From contig OY978529.1 in the NCBI GenBank assembly GCA_963854835.1, forward strand, positions 37,196,055 through 37,260,054: 64,000 nt of DNA, written 5' to 3'. The notes under the pieces were generated by a model, which ran no database searches, was not told the origin of the DNA, and worked only from the letters and a program-made list of their open reading frames with translations. Below are positions 1-12,740 of the stretch, piece after piece. The stretch's first letter is position 1. Each line of letters begins with the position of its first letter. The stretch is from Megamerina dolium. Its lineage: Eukaryota; Arthropoda; Insecta; Diptera; Megamerinidae. The translations under genes and the position numbers were made by a program.

Positions 1-368
1 GTTGGCTTTTGTTATCTAAACGTAGTTTTCCTCTTCGTTGTTTTCCTTTATTTTGTATTTTTTGCTTTCAGTTTCATTTTTCTTTATCGTATATATATAT
101 ATATATTTTTTTTTTTTTTGTGAACATTTACATGAACGTTATGGTTCTGACAGCGGTTTGGGTTGTTGGTTGCATTCTATAGAATACCATTCATCACTAC
201 TCAACATACCCATTCAACCATTTAAATACAATACGAGTAGTTGTTTATGTATGAATATAAACAGTATGGCAGTACTGTGGTCTAAAACTCAACTTTAAAA
301 GCACAAAAAATATGACATTTGGCTTCACTCTTTTTTCCATCAAGTTACCGTGACATTATAATACAAAG
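1..368. other. No gene; A/T-rich DNA
   Basis: Only T-runs and low-complexity DNA are visible. The last 16 bases (353-368) are the left target-site copy of the SINE that follows. Confidence 0.5.
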
Positions 369-759
369 GTTAGGTTACGTTAGGTAATGTGGCTGCCCTC
401 TCTCTGAGAGGACACACTTAGGCAAGAAAGGTCCATTGTGATACCACTGAGATTCTCTTTCAATATCGTTGTGCGTGTTAAATTTGGACAGCATTGGAAA
501 GGACCTACTTATATTAGCCGGTTCCGAACGGCAGAACCCTTGTGACGTCACTTTAACTTAGTTTTGTCACAGAGTTCTTTTAAGAAGCACTCTTGGCAAA
601 TTGTTACTGCCGGAAAAATTACCAATTCTTGCCGGCAAATGGGTACCGTTCGAGAGAAAAATCTTTTCGATATCAAATTTTGTTATGCTTCAGCCGGGGA
701 TTGAACCCACGACCAACAAATCAGAAGGCCAACCCACCAACCACTAAGCTGCAGCACCC
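369..759 (-). mobile_element. tRNA-derived SINE, subfamily A, full length
   Basis: Read on the minus strand, the head at 759 has a tRNA-like A box (AGCTTAGTGGTTGG) and a B box (GGGTTCAATCCC), so it carries an internal RNA polymerase III promoter. The body contains the conserved CGGTACCCATTTGCCGGC and CCGTTCGGAACCGGCTA blocks. The 3' end is the A-type end (GAGAGAGGGCAGCCACAT) followed by a TTAGG-like tail at 367-386. It is flanked by a 16-bp target-site duplication with 2 mismatches (353-368 and 760-775, ACATTAT..TACAAAG). This duplication fixes the ends and shows that the copy inserted as one unit. The tRNA source is not certain because the anticodon arm is degenerate. Confidence 0.88.
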
Positions 760-775
760 ACATTATTCTACAAAG

Positions 776-1075
776 CTATTGTATTAATTCTCAAGAGCAA
801 GTAAAAGTACTTTATCTAAAGAAATCTGTAGAAGGGAGACACCTTTTTTTGGGTCTTCGAAAAATATCTATAGAGTTAAGTCAAACGATGGCAATAATTT
901 CGAATTTGGCATCACTGTAAAATATTTTTTTTTTTTTTTGGTTTTGAGTGCATTCTATTTTCTAAAGTATAAATGGCTCAATTCTAATAAATAACAAATT
1001 TATATGTGTGCTTTCAAATTCAAGTTTTTGCCCATAGTACCTCATAGTACTTACTTATCGTAAATATGTTTACAC
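776..1075. other. No gene seen
   Basis: A/T-rich spacer between the SINE and the next inverted-repeat element, with one T-run near 930. Confidence 0.4.
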
Positions 1076-1694
1076 ATTAAAGTAGGTCAAATAATTAAAC
1101 GGCCAAGCTTAGTGAAAAACAAAAAATGGAAATTTGATAATTTTAAGCATTTTTGATCAAAGAAAGTAAAACAAAATTTAAGATTTGAACGAACCAAATT
1201 TGTTTCAAAAGATTTTCTAGCGTAAATGCAGAATGGTATACACTGTAAATAGCATAAGAGTGGGGATATTTTCCACGGACAAATTTTATTTTGTGCTTCA
1301 TTAACATCAGCCGTGGTTTAAGGACAAAGCTCAATAGCTGCCCATGAATCGCTCCGAGAGCCATGCAGTGTGTGACGTACCCCTGAAAAGTGTTCCTTCC
1401 CATTATTTTCTTTAAACATACTTCTGCTCTATTTTGACTCTTTAAAGAGACTTTCATATAAAATGAATGAAATACTTAAGGATAGCCGCTACAATTGCCG
1501 AATGTATGATCGACCCCCAATAATTTTTTACCAGAAACATTTTTTTCAAACAAACTTACCCCTTAATTGCACGTCTTAGGGGGGGGCTGCCTTAAAAATT
1601 TGATATTTTTATAATCCATATGAAGAAATTGTAGGTTTTTTTTGCTGAGCCAAGTAGTCAAAATTTTGCTGCATACAAATTGACCCACATTAAT
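1076..1694. mobile_element. TIR element carrying family X repeats (copy 1)
   Basis: The left end (ATTAAAGTAGGTCAAAT) and the reverse complement of the right end (ATTAATGTGGGTCAATTT) form an imperfect terminal inverted repeat. These termini resemble those at 20447/21502 and 44825/45054. The interior holds family X sequence in minus orientation: ATGAATCGCTCCGAGAG near 1345 and ATGTATGATCGACCCCC near 1503. No transposase is visible, so it is non-autonomous. The superfamily is not assigned because no clear target duplication is seen. Confidence 0.5.
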
Positions 1695-2584
1695 ATACCC
1701 TACTATCTATTTTCATATATATTATATATGTACATATTGTATTGTATTGTAGTATTTATATGAATTAGTGGCACATAAGTAAGCACATTCTTGAGCATTT
1801 GTAGTTTTATTTACAATTTTCTTCTTTTTATTATTTTGTTTTTTTTTTTTTGTACATTTTCTTTTGTTCTATTTGAATTTTTGCACTTTTTCTATATATT
1901 TTGTTCATACTTATCTTCTGGCTTTCTATAGTATTTTCTATTTTATTATCTAATAGATAAAGAAAGATCTGTATGTAAAACAAACAAAAAATTAATCAAT
2001 TTATCGATTTTTATGTTCTAGGGCACATTTACCCTAGCTATTAGGTACGTATATTTACATTACATGCTCCAAGATATGATATAATTTTCATACAAAACAA
2101 AAAAAAAAAAAAAACAAGACATGAAAACATTGGTAATGAATGAATCGACAAATATCTACTAAACACACACTCACACTCGTACATCTACATGTTTTCGTAT
2201 TCTCATTGCACAAATGATAATAAAATACAATATATGTATTAATTGATGGTCTGTTATATGATAAATGATTTAAAATTGGTTTTCATTTATTTTTCAAATT
2301 ACATTTGTTTTTTTTTTTTTGCATTTTGTCTGTTTCTGTCATGTGTACAAGTGCATACATACATATGTATAATGGAGTATGTCTGTCTACTTAAGTTGGT
2401 GATAAGAATGAGAGTGCTTACAAAAGAAATAAATAAGTAGAAAAACCCAAAATTAGTTTGGATTTTTTTTTTTATTAATTAATTTTTTTTTTTCTTCTTC
2501 TTCTTCAAGTCATTGTACTTGAGTACTTGAGTCTTGCAATGGAATTTAAAATATTCTTGTTATTCAATGGTATTTAGTGAATTG
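1695..2584. other. No gene; microsatellite-like A/T DNA
   Basis: Holds ATATGTACAT-type repeats, A-runs (2098-2114) and a TTC stretch near 2493. No coding signature was recognised. Confidence 0.4.
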
Positions 2585-3850
2585 TTAAAGTGGTGATAGG
2601 GGTAAATATATTTGGAGCAGAAGAATTAAGGCTGATTGATCATACATTTCATCGCTCCAGTAGTATTAGCGCCGCATTTATGGGGTCATTGTCAGGTGAT
2701 TTTAAGTTAATTTTCTAGTGAAGTCGCCATAATAAATAAAGATAGACAGACAATAGGGTTAGAAAAAAGGTTGTGGAGATAAAATTAATAGGGACTCAAA
2801 AGGGCATTTTAGGGGTATTTATCTATTTTCAAGTATTTAAGACCATTTGATAGGGAAGCCCCCATAAGAGGCAAAGATAAGGAATAAATACCTTCATGAA
2901 AAATAGGATAGGATAGGAAAAATAACTCGGGATGGGCAATATGGTATTCGCTATAAGTAACTTGGTAATGGTGGCAGCGTATTTTATTTAAAAAATGTCA
3001 ATTTTGTAGGAGAGCCCATCTAAAAGTTGAAAATAAGGGCTAATTACTTTCCGTAAAATATTAAAAACAAAAAATCAATGGGGGTCGATTATATATTTCA
3101 CCGCTCTAAGGGCGATACCTATACATTTAAGGGGTTATTTGTTTATTTTCAAGTGTTTTTAAGTCCATTTTGTAGCAGTGCCTTCAAAATGAGTCAAGAT
3201 AGGGAATAAATACCTTGAATAAAAATGGTGAGTAGAAAAAATAAATAGGAGTGGGTCACATTTCTGATCCCTCTCTAGACACAATGGAAGTGGTGGGAGA
3301 GGACTTCTTTAAAATTTTTTTTATTTTCTAAAGCAGACCCTCTAAAATTTGGAGATATATGTTCACTAAAAATATTGTGGGGACAAAATCAATGCAGATT
3401 CGTCATATATTTTACAGCTTTAGGAGCGATATCTGGGAAAATGTGAGCTTATTTGTCGATATTCCTGTACATTTGAATTCATCTTTTAGAGGAGCATCCT
3501 TAAGGCGTAAACATAGGAAGAAAAATGTTGAATAAGAAAACTGAATGTGGGTCGGTCTTATATTTTACCCCTCTATGATCATTTTGGAAAGCAGTGTCTG
3601 AACATTTTTTACAAAAATTTCAATTTTCTAGGGTTGCACCTCTAAACGTTGAACATAGTGTTGCAAAGTGCAGACGTCAATCATAAATTTCTCCACCGTA
3701 AGAATGATGCCTGGGCATTTACGGAGTGATTTGTCGATTTTGAGGTGCTCTAAAGTTAATTTTGTATGGAATCCTACTTGCGGAGTAAAAATAAAGAACA
3801 AATATGAACAAGAAGAATATTGGGTGGACAAATATATCGAAATATTATCG
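2585..3850 (+). repeat. Diverged tandem array, family X (about 300-bp dimer)
   Basis: Two related half-units alternate. Half-unit 1 is recognised by GGGGGTCGATTATATATTTC-like text followed by CACCGCTCTA, GGGGTTATTTGT and TTAATTTTGTAGGGGAGCC; copies start near 2630, 3075, 3392 and 3669. Half-unit 2 has GTGGGTCGGTC, CCTCTATGATCA and GCAGTGTCTG; copies start near 2930, 3245 and 3545. Like-to-like spacing is about 280-325 bp. The same family occurs at 1.1-1.7, 5.4-6.9, 12.75-13.1, 20.5-21.4, 34.2-34.9 and 61.5-61.8 kb. The units are heavily diverged, so this is an old array rather than a homogeneous satellite. Confidence 0.6.
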
Positions 3851-5113
3851 AAATTATATTGAAAAAAAAAAGTTTTCTATTCACAAAAATATCAAGTTGC
3901 ATTTTTTAATATATCCTGTACGTAGAAATTGCTCACTTGAATATTATTGCATATATTTAAATTGTAGCAACCTTGCACAATTTTCTGAACTTAACAAGAT
4001 AATTGTTTTTTGACCAATTGTGATAACTCAATCTGAATACGTCTATCAATTTTCAAGTCAACATCAAGTTTTTCTACATTTTATTTTATTTAAATGCAAA
4101 TGTGTGTTAATAAAATAAAAAAAAAAATAATAATATAAAATTGTACTAAAAGCAAAAAAAAATATGAATAATTTCATTTTGCAACTATCTATGCATTTTG
4201 CTTGCATTGTTATGGATGAATGTGCATATGTTTTATATACTAAATATTTTTCAACAACAAAAATATCTATCGCATGTACATATATATCTACTAGATATAC
4301 AATTGAAAACCTGATAACAAACGTACCGAAAATGTTCTACATACCCATTTCAATTAGTCAGTCAGTCACTCAATCAGTCAGTCATTGTCACTGTAGAGTA
4401 GTAAATGCATATATGGTTATATTGGACCTTTTCATATTTTTGGAATGGAAAGAAATCCATTTTTAATACTACAAAGTTTAAAAAAAAAAAATATATATAT
4501 ATAAAACAAATTGTTTAAATTTTTTCAACTCTCACCTAAAATGGTTATGCCACCTCATATCTATATCAGAAAAATTTTCAATAGATAAAAATTGATATTT
4601 TAAAAACTCCAATAATATTTTAGATATGCCTAATATAAATGAATATGCACGTTATAACGATTAAATACGAATAAAACCATATGTGCTTATAGTACGAGTA
4701 TACTATGAAATGGTCATTGTCATTTCATATTGCTTAATGTGTGCTGTGCTGTAAATAAAATAAAATAATATTAAAAAAATTCTACATAAATTTTGTGTTC
4801 ACCTTAAAGCGAAGCAGCACAACTTTATAAATACGAACATGTAAGTGCGTCTATAAGTAAATATTTGATGTAGCTTTGAAGTTTCAGAAGAGTAAAATTG
4901 CCCAAAGTGTAGTAATTACTCGTATAAAGAAATTTTTAAAACTCTTGAAGAAAAAATATAAATTTAATTGATCGGAAATACTTCCGGCTTCTGTTCAAAT
5001 ACATACATATTCTCCCTTTTTGTTGTTGAGGGTTTTTTTTTTTTTTTGTCCAAATAATATTTTCCCTCTGGCTACTATACGGCCATGTATAGTAAATGAT
5101 GTGTCAGTACATA
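3851..5113. other. No gene seen
   Basis: A/T-rich DNA with short microsatellite tracts (TATATA near 4490, GTCAGTCA near 4360). No exon or element was recognised. Confidence 0.4.
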
Positions 5114-6969
5114 TTAGGGATGCCAATGTTCATATTTCTTGTTCATCCCGGTTTCTGCAGTTATTTTAAAAATTAACAAACCTAATATTTTATTTTTATA
5201 TATTGCACAGGCGCACAAATGTCAATTTTCGAACATACTGAACATTCCTGGTTTTTCAGAAATTTCCAGAAAGAAAATCGTATCCTTAGATTTAGCTAGA
5301 TTTTGTAGAATTTACAAAACCGCTGCAAACAATTATTTTAAAAATTATTAGGTGTAATACTCAATATTCCATTTTTAAAGATTGAACCTGCTCGCAACAA
5401 GAAGATGTCTTGGCCCCATACTTTACTTTGACTCTGTTAATGAAAATATAGTTATGAAAATTAAAATATTCATCAAGATATTTAGAATCCCCTCTAAGTT
5501 GCTGAAATATAAGGCCGACCCGACGCATTCTTCTTTTTACAGCTCAGCATTTTTTTCCAAACATAGTTTCTCTTATCAGAGTTTCTTCTCTACAAAATTT
5601 ACATTTTTCTAAAATTTGTTCTCACGGCTCCCAAGCTACCCATAGAGGAACAATATGCATGAACGACCCCCTGAACGATTCTGATCTTACTTCATTCATA
5701 TCTTTACTCCTTACCCAGATTCTGCTACCTAAAAAAAAGCACCTAAAAATCGAAGCCCGGCAATTGTGCCCAACTACTTTCCCTTAAATATACTTACCCG
5801 GTATCTCTAAAAGGCAGTTTCCTTACAAAATTTACGTGTTTAATAAATTCCATAGTGGATATAGAGGGGTTAAGAATATGATCTGATCTCAATGATTTTT
5901 GCTGCCCAACATTTTGCTGAGCCCCTATATTTGCTATCTTTCTTTACAAAATGAAAGCAATATTTTCTGCAAATCGACTAGCCTACTAGCCTTATAATTT
6001 ACTCATAAAATAATAAATAAATATGTGGCACATAAAGCCCCAAAGGGCTCATTGGCCGAGCTTCTCTTCCATTCTCTGTTGTGCGTCTTAAATTTTGGAC
6101 AATATTAGAAGGGACCTACTTATTTTAGCCGGTTCCGAACGGCAGAACACTTGTGACATCACTTTTTCTGAGCTTTGTCACAGAGTTCTTTTTAGAAGCT
6201 TTTTCATGGCAAGTTGTTACTGTCGGAAGAATTGCCAATTGCTTGCCGACAGGTGGGTACCGTTCGAAAGAAAAATCTTATCGATATTAAATTTGTTATG
6301 CATCAGCCGGGTATTGAACCACGGCCTAAGATCAGAAGGCGAACACACTTACCACTGAGCTACGGCACCCAAGGTACAAATAATTTGCTCATAGAGTGAT
6401 AAAATATATAATCTACCTTAAATATACTTACCAGCTATCTCTCTTAAGGAGTTTCCCCGCAAAATTCACTCCAACCGTTTCCTGAGTCCCCATAGAGGCA
6501 TAAAATATAACCGACTACTATTAATTTTTACTATTCAACTTTTTTTCTGAACATACTCCTCCTGAACATGGAGGGATAAAATATGTAGCCCAACCTTATC
6601 CATTTTTCCTACCCTACATATTTCCTAAATCTTCTGACTCTCTATCTTTACTTCTTACGGACACTTACTTTTAAAATGAGCTTAAATACACATAAAGATA
6701 GACATGTAGGCCCTTAATTGCCCATGGAAGGTACAAATAAATGGCTGGGCTCTATTTATTTTTTCTAAACAACATTTTTCCTGGAAATACTTACTCTCTA
6801 GCTGTACTTCTTGGGAAAGCGCTCATTCAAAAACACCATAAAATTGTCAAATCGCCACATAATTGCACAGGAGTCGCTCCCAGAACCATTATCTATAATA
6901 TTTAATTCTGTAAATTTTCGTGAGAACATTTCTGTCGGCATCATTGCTTCATTGTATTGGAATCCCTAA
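5114..6969. mobile_element. TIR-bounded element holding a family X array (minus orientation)
   Basis: The left end TTAGGGATGCCAATG (5114-5128) and the reverse complement of the right end, TTAGGGATTCCAATA (6955-6969), match at 13 of 15 positions. Between them, from about 5380, lie repeated family X units read on the minus strand, with marks such as CATAGAGG..CAATATGCATGAACGACCCCC and CATAGAGG..ATATAACCGAC. A SINE (6008-6379) is inserted in the middle. No transposase remains. The pairing of termini with an internal array matches the 20.4 kb element. Confidence 0.45.
6008..6379 (-). mobile_element. tRNA-derived SINE, subfamily B, full length
   Basis: The head at 6379-6310 contains the A box GTAGCTCAGTGGTAAG and a B box that has lost a base. 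The body is the B type (GCTCAGAAAAAGTGATGTC) and the 3' end is the B type (CCTTTGGGGCTTTATGTGCC), followed by a TATTTATT tail. The target-site duplication is 14 bp with one mismatch (ATAATTTACTCATA at 5994-6007; ATAATTTGCTCATA at 6380-6393). It interrupts the older repeat array around it. A long open frame on the plus strand here is a shadow of the SINE and recurs in other copies. Confidence 0.9.
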
Positions 6970-7606
6970 TATACATATATGTATATGTAGCTGCCATATT
7001 ATTTGCTAATAAAATTTGCATGCGAGCAATTTTGCTCATGCTTAATTTTTTTTTTTTTTTAATGGGTAGTTATCATTGCTGTCGTCGTTGTTGTTATTGC
7101 GTATTAAGCAATTTCATCAATTTATTGTCAATAAATTTTAATATTGATGACAGTTATATGTATGTATGTATGCAGTTAGTTAAAATTGAATGAAAAAATG
7201 AAATAAAATAGTACAATGCAAACGATACGACAAAATGCAATAAAAAGCAAATTGTTGTAACGATTTAATGAAGGTAATTTAAAATTACTTACAATTTCGT
7301 AATACTTGGCCTAAAATGCTAAAAACGTATACATACTAAATTGTCGTTGTTGCTGCTGACATACATACAATGCATGCATACGAGTATATACAACGATATG
7401 TATTATGCAGGTAAAGTATGCATGTACGAATATCTCTTGTTTGATTCCAAAGTCATAAAAATGGTTTTCAGTTTTTATTGGAATTTATTTTTCATCTTCT
7501 TCTTCTTCTTTTTCTAACCAATCACCACCACCATTACCATTATCATCATCTTGAGTACAATCATCATAAAAAATTGTTAAAATGTATTACGTGTTGTCTC
7601 CATGTC

Positions 7607-7643
7607 TGTCTCTCTCTCTCACTCTATCTCTCTCTCTCTCTCT
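7607..7643. repeat. (CT)n microsatellite
   Basis: An almost pure TC dinucleotide run with two interruptions. Confidence 0.9.
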
Positions 7644-8268
7644 TTTTATCACTTTTCCTCTACTTTCGTTTGCTTATTGCTTGTTAATGATACTCGTATT
7701 TTGCAATTGCACCATAAAAATTATACGACATATTGTCCAGTAAAGTAAAAGCACCAATGACATGGTGCACATAGGCATATAGGCACGATAAATGTAAGAA
7801 TATATTAAGGTGCGCTTACAGTGAAACAATCAAATTGATTTATTTTATCAAAATTCCCAAAAATATTGTACCTCTAGAGACAATCATTCGAGAGCTGAGT
7901 GAATGTAAAAACGAAAACTTCTCAAAAGCAGGTTTTGTATGGGCAAATTTTCCATTATGTCACTTTTGATCCAAAAAATTCTTCTAAATACTACAATTTC
8001 AAAAAATATTAGGTTTCTCATCATTTGTGAAAAGTCCATCTCATAAAAGATTTTCATTGGAGACACTCTAACACAGTGTACATACACATATATATTTTAG
8101 AGGAGCGAAATAAATTTCAATTTCTTAGTTCATTCACTTTACTATTGCAATGATATGTACTCGTAAGAATCTATAGAATTTAATATATCTAATTGTTATT
8201 ATGCTATGCCATATGGTTTTGTCGCCTTATTTTGTTTTCTTTCTTTCTGTTTTTCCTAACTTGCTTAC

Positions 8269-8269
<1 letters not shown>

Positions 8270-8307
<38 letters not shown>
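8270..8307. repeat. (GAT)n microsatellite
   Basis: An uninterrupted GAT trinucleotide run of about 12 units. Confidence 0.95.
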
Positions 8308-8308
<1 letters not shown>

Positions 8309-9087
8309 ATTATTGACATTTTCTTTAATTGGCACACTAATAAATATTTGTATAAACATATTTAGATAATATTGGAATGAGGTTTAAACTTTTGTCATAC
8401 AAAAATAATTGAGAAAGATTGAAAAGTAGAGCACAAAAATTGCAACACAATTGTGTCAATTTCCAATAAAATAAAAACTCTTCCTAATTGGTGCTCGCAA
8501 AGTTTTAGAGTGGCACACTCTAAGTCCAAAATTGGCGCGATATTTCTATCGGAATTCTTCTTCGATATGATATACCTTATGAAAGGCCCATGGTGCCCGA
8601 GATAGTCATTTGTTTCTGGCTCCCTAGATTGTCAGCAAGAATCGTATCCTATATAATAAAGAATATTTTAGAACCGATATTCTATCATATATAATAAATA
8701 TTGGTATCTTCCAAGAACTTTGTGCGGGTCAACTAAGCTTTCCTTCCGGTGTTATTGTAGCATTTTCAAAATCTCATAACATTTTGAAAAATTATTTGAT
8801 ATAGTTGGGCTGCTCACGGAAGCAAAAGCGTATTTGTATCGTATAAAATTTATTATTTAAAAAAAATTAAAAATATTATTTAATACAATTTGCAGTTAAT
8901 GTTGTAAAATGTAAAAAATTTCATTCATTACCAACGTGATTGTAACATTTCTCGTATTAGATACTTCATCCCAAAACTCTAAAGAAATACGATTTTGGAT
9001 TCCCAATCAATTTCCAAGAAGATTGTGAAACGAAACCAAAAGCCAACAATTAATTAAATAATTAATTAATTCTTAAAATAAAACAGC

Positions 9088-9331
9088 TTCACAAAAAAGT
9101 AGGATATTCAAAGCACCACAATAATCACATTCTCCGCCATCATACCAAAGTTTTATTCTAATCTCAAAAATGAAAAATTAAAAAATTTTTTTTTCGGCTA
9201 TTTTTGCAGGTTTTTGAGGTTAAAAATGCTATTGATGATAGTGGAAATACGACCACTAATTTCAATTCAGCGACCCAAAATCAATAGAATGTGACTACGC
9301 TGGACCCTCAGATATCATACTTTTTTGAACT
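9088..9331. mobile_element. MITE, AGTAGGAT-terminus family (copy 1)
   Basis: The left end TTCACAAAAAAGTAGGATAT and the reverse complement of the right end, GTTCAAAAAAGTATGATATC, form inverted repeats. The repeat continues to a shared CACATTCT block about 40 bases inward. The interior aligns by eye with the element at 33882-34148 (CTAATCTCAAAAA; GACCCAAAATCAATAGAAT). At about 9380-9500 a further inverted partial copy (ATTCTGTGGGTTTTGGGTAG) makes the region fold back on itself. There is no coding capacity. Confidence 0.55.
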
Positions 9332-9501
9332 ACGGCTAACCAATAAAAAAAAAAGAAGCAGGGACGAACCAAAATAATGACATTCTGTGGGTTTTGGGTA
9401 GCTGATTCTGAACCCATTGTCGGACTTCCACCATCGCCCTCAAGTTTCTTTCTAACCTTAAACATTATAATTTTTCCAACTATTTTTGCATATTAGATAA
9501 G

Positions 9502-9893
9502 CTTTATGGATGCCGTAGCTAAGTGATTAGTGCGTTGGCCTTCTGATCTGTAGGTCGTTGGGTTCAATCGCCGGCTGAAGCATAACAAAATTTAATATCG
9601 AAAAGATTTTTCTTTCGAACGGTACCCATCTGTCGGCAAGTAATTGGCAATTTTTTCGGCAGTAACAATTTGCCAAAAATGCTTCTTAAATGTGCTCTGT
9701 GACAAAACTAAGTTAAAGTGATGTCACAAGAGTTCTACCGTTCGGAACCGGCTAATATAAGTAGATCCCTTCTAATGCTGTCCAAATTTAACACGCACAA
9801 CAATATTGGAAGAGAATCTCGGTGATATCACAATGGGTCTTTCTGTCCTAAGTGTGTCCTCTCAGAGAGGGGGCAGCCACATAACCTAACCTA
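9502..9893 (+). mobile_element. tRNA-derived SINE, subfamily A, full length
   Basis: The A box (GTAGCTAAGTGATTAGTGCG), a slightly altered B box (GGGTTCAATCGCC) and the A-type body lead to the 3' end AGAGAGGGGGCAGCCACAT, then AACCTAACCT at 9883-9892. No clean target duplication was found. The left end is placed at the start of the tRNA-like head. Confidence 0.85.
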
Positions 9894-12109
9894 GATTAAA
9901 GAAAAGACCCCGAAAGAATTTCAACCAATTGTCAAGAAAATTATGAAAAGACATCACATTTCAAAAATGTAAACTTCATTAAATTAATCATATTAGGCTT
10001 CACAGATTTGAAAATATTGAAACCCAATTACTCCCCGCTATTTCTAGACATACTATCTGACATTCGTATGCCAATCAAATTGTTTTGCATTTTGTGATTT
10101 ATTCATTTGCTGTGTATGCTTATTATATTTTGTTGAAAAAAACAATTTAATTTATATGAATTTAGTCCATGACCTTCATTTGCCACTACTTCATTAAAGG
10201 ATCCATAACTTTACAGCACCATGTTATTAAGGCGTAGTTTTTACAGGTGATAGTGCTCTAGTGCTCTAGCAAGAACAACCACATGTATTATTATTATAAG
10301 GGCGTTATTGTGAAACAAAACAACATTGGACATTTAAAAAACCAATCTTTTTGAATAAACAAAAACAATACAGAAAGACTAACCAACTGTTCATTCAACA
10401 CTACCTTCTAATTCCATCACACCACTTAGACATTATGAGTCATAATAAAATTCAATCTCTCAGTCGCTCTGGGTATTGTATACTGCTACATGATAGATTG
10501 ATAGTCTGACAGATTCCATTTTTTGGTGATATATTTTAGATACCGAAAGTTCGCTTAGTCGTTTGAGTTCTACTTGAGCTGTATTATCCAAATGTTATGT
10601 CTTTACAAAATCAACTACATATTTGACCAATGCAACTGATTAAGAATTCTGGTCACATGTAAAGCATATCGCCAATCGCGTCATTCTTTGCGCAATGGCG
10701 CCAGTTAGAACTCCCTAGCGCCGTTGACTGGTTATCATTCTTTTCAATACCATCCTCATATTGTGAAGGTCACTCTATATTTTTCAAAATATATTTCAAT
10801 GTCGTTGGCAAATTTAAATTCAATTACTTAAATGTATTTCTAAATATAACAGCAATAAGTAACCCCCAAGTGGCGCCTCAAAGTCTTCTAACACTTTATT
10901 ATCTATCTACATACACGTACAGCAGACATCCCCCGTATTCATACGAGTATTTACACTTATGGACATAGTGTAAGAAAGCGTATTAAACATAAATGAAATA
11001 AATGTCTGATAAATAAAAGAATATATTATATAGGTATACTCATACATAAATAGGAACAAATAACATGAAGAGAACCTCTTGGCACGTATTTGTTTTTTTT
11101 TTTTTTATATCATTTGTATGAATGTATCGTATATTTTGAGATAGCCAACAGCAAAAGAAAAAAAAACCCTTGATAATGAACTTGAAATAAAATATTTCAG
11201 TGTTTTTTTTTTTGTTTTTGTTTGTTTGTTTAATTTTTTCTCTCTTCTTCTGCTTTATATTTATATGTGTTATGTATTTCATAAACAAAGATAAGTGTCT
11301 TTCATCAGTTTAAGCACCACCATCACAGACATCCTTGATGAATAAAGAAAGACAAAGAATAGCATGAAATACGACCCTGTGTTCGATTGTAAGTTATCTA
11401 CTTTGAAAGAGGATGATTACATGTTCATATTTATATAGGTACGACTATAATTTTCATTTATGTACGAATATCATAATATTAAGGTCAATGAGTATGTACT
11501 CGTATACCATTTGTATGGGTCACTTGTTATTTATTTATACAGTATTAGCTTACTCAACGGAGTATTACGACTATTATAGACTTTTTAATTTCCCCATATT
11601 TATTTATTATATATAGAGTTATATTATAGCCCCATTATTATAATAATAAAATTCTCTATAAACATGTGCGAATTTTTCTTATAACACAAAATTAATCGCT
11701 CTACCTAATACGTAACAATAATTTAATGTTAATTTTATGAATATAATACAGTAAGTTGTGTAAGTTAAATATTGTAATATATTTTGTAATTAAATGTTTA
11801 TATAAACTTCATTATGAATTTATATTAATTTCAATATTGGATATATGTTAGATATATGCACACACAATAATGGTATTCACGACCTGGTGTATTTTAAATA
11901 AAGTTTCATACAAGCAGTATGAGAGTAACTTGTGTTTTCGCTACAGTACAACTGAACTATTCACGCAGTAATAGTTGCACAATTCTCTTGGAATTTGAAC
12001 TGATACCCTATTTGCTTCGATATTCCATTATATTCATTATGTTACGTATGTTTTTATTGTTGGAAAAAAATTATATAAACTAAATTTTAACTCGATTCAT
12101 TTATATTTC
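9894..12109. other. No gene seen
   Basis: A/T-rich DNA. A G+C-richer patch at about 10660-10740 (GCGCAATGGCGCCAG) is not assignable. An adjacent duplicated GTGCTCTAGTGCTCTAG lies at 10252-10268. Confidence 0.4.
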
Positions 12110-12740
12110 TATGGAAATTATGAAAAAAACCTTTGAAAACACATTTTTCTCTGGGAAGCAGATATAGTTTTCATCCTACTTCTGACATTTTATTATATAT
12201 TTGCTTTTTTTTATATATTAATAAATTATATGTGCTAAAATTTAGCACAATGAGTTAATATTTTCGTGTGCAAAATATGAAAAAATACTTTTCTATGAGA
12301 GGTAGACTACTTCTACCTTTTCATCCAAATGCAATAATTCTCATTATATTTTTTTTTTTTTAAATAAATAAATGATTATTTATACTAAGTTCTAGTTCGA
12401 CAGCTTCATATTTACTTGCATAATATGTGAAAAATATCTTCAAAAACACAGTTTTCTATTGGAGGTAGGTGTATTTTTCAACAAATTGCAGCAATTTTAT
12501 AGATTTATGTTCCTAATGTGTGAAAATAGCCTCCGAAAACATATATTTTTTTTTGCGGATGATAGTCATAGCCTTCATCCGATTAGACACATTTTCGAAT
12601 TCGACTATTTTTGGGTAAAAATAATAACATATACCGCGGTTTTAGCTCAATATCTTTTTATTTAGGTACGCAAGACCTTAAAAATGCCACCGAAAACTTA
12701 CTTATTTTTTTTTTAGTGGTAGCCTTTATCCGATTAGATA
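12110..12740 (+). repeat. Degenerate tandem repeat, about 150-bp unit (family Z)
   Basis: A block of the form GAAAACAT..TTTT..GAGGTAG..TTTTCATCC.ATTA recurs near 12133, 12283, 12440, 12533 and 12690. The same block, much better preserved, forms the tandem array at 58497-59275, so the two loci share a repeat family. No coding signal. Confidence 0.5.

Larger units (their letters stand above)
6970..9087. other. No gene; microsatellites and unassigned DNA
   Basis: Contains ATGTATGT tracts, a CT tract and a GAT tract (listed separately). The stretch at about 8460-8800 is less A/T-rich but has no recognisable coding content. Confidence 0.4.

Noticed and set aside
6095..6358. 87-codon frame whose protein nearly repeats at 26092-26349 and 37190-37459
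   Set aside because: It is the antisense reading of the SINE. Its similarity among loci comes from the repeat itself, not from a conserved protein.
8270..8307. CRISPR-like regular repeats
   Set aside because: Simple microsatellites and eukaryotic tandem repeats. No spacer-repeat structure anywhere in the window.
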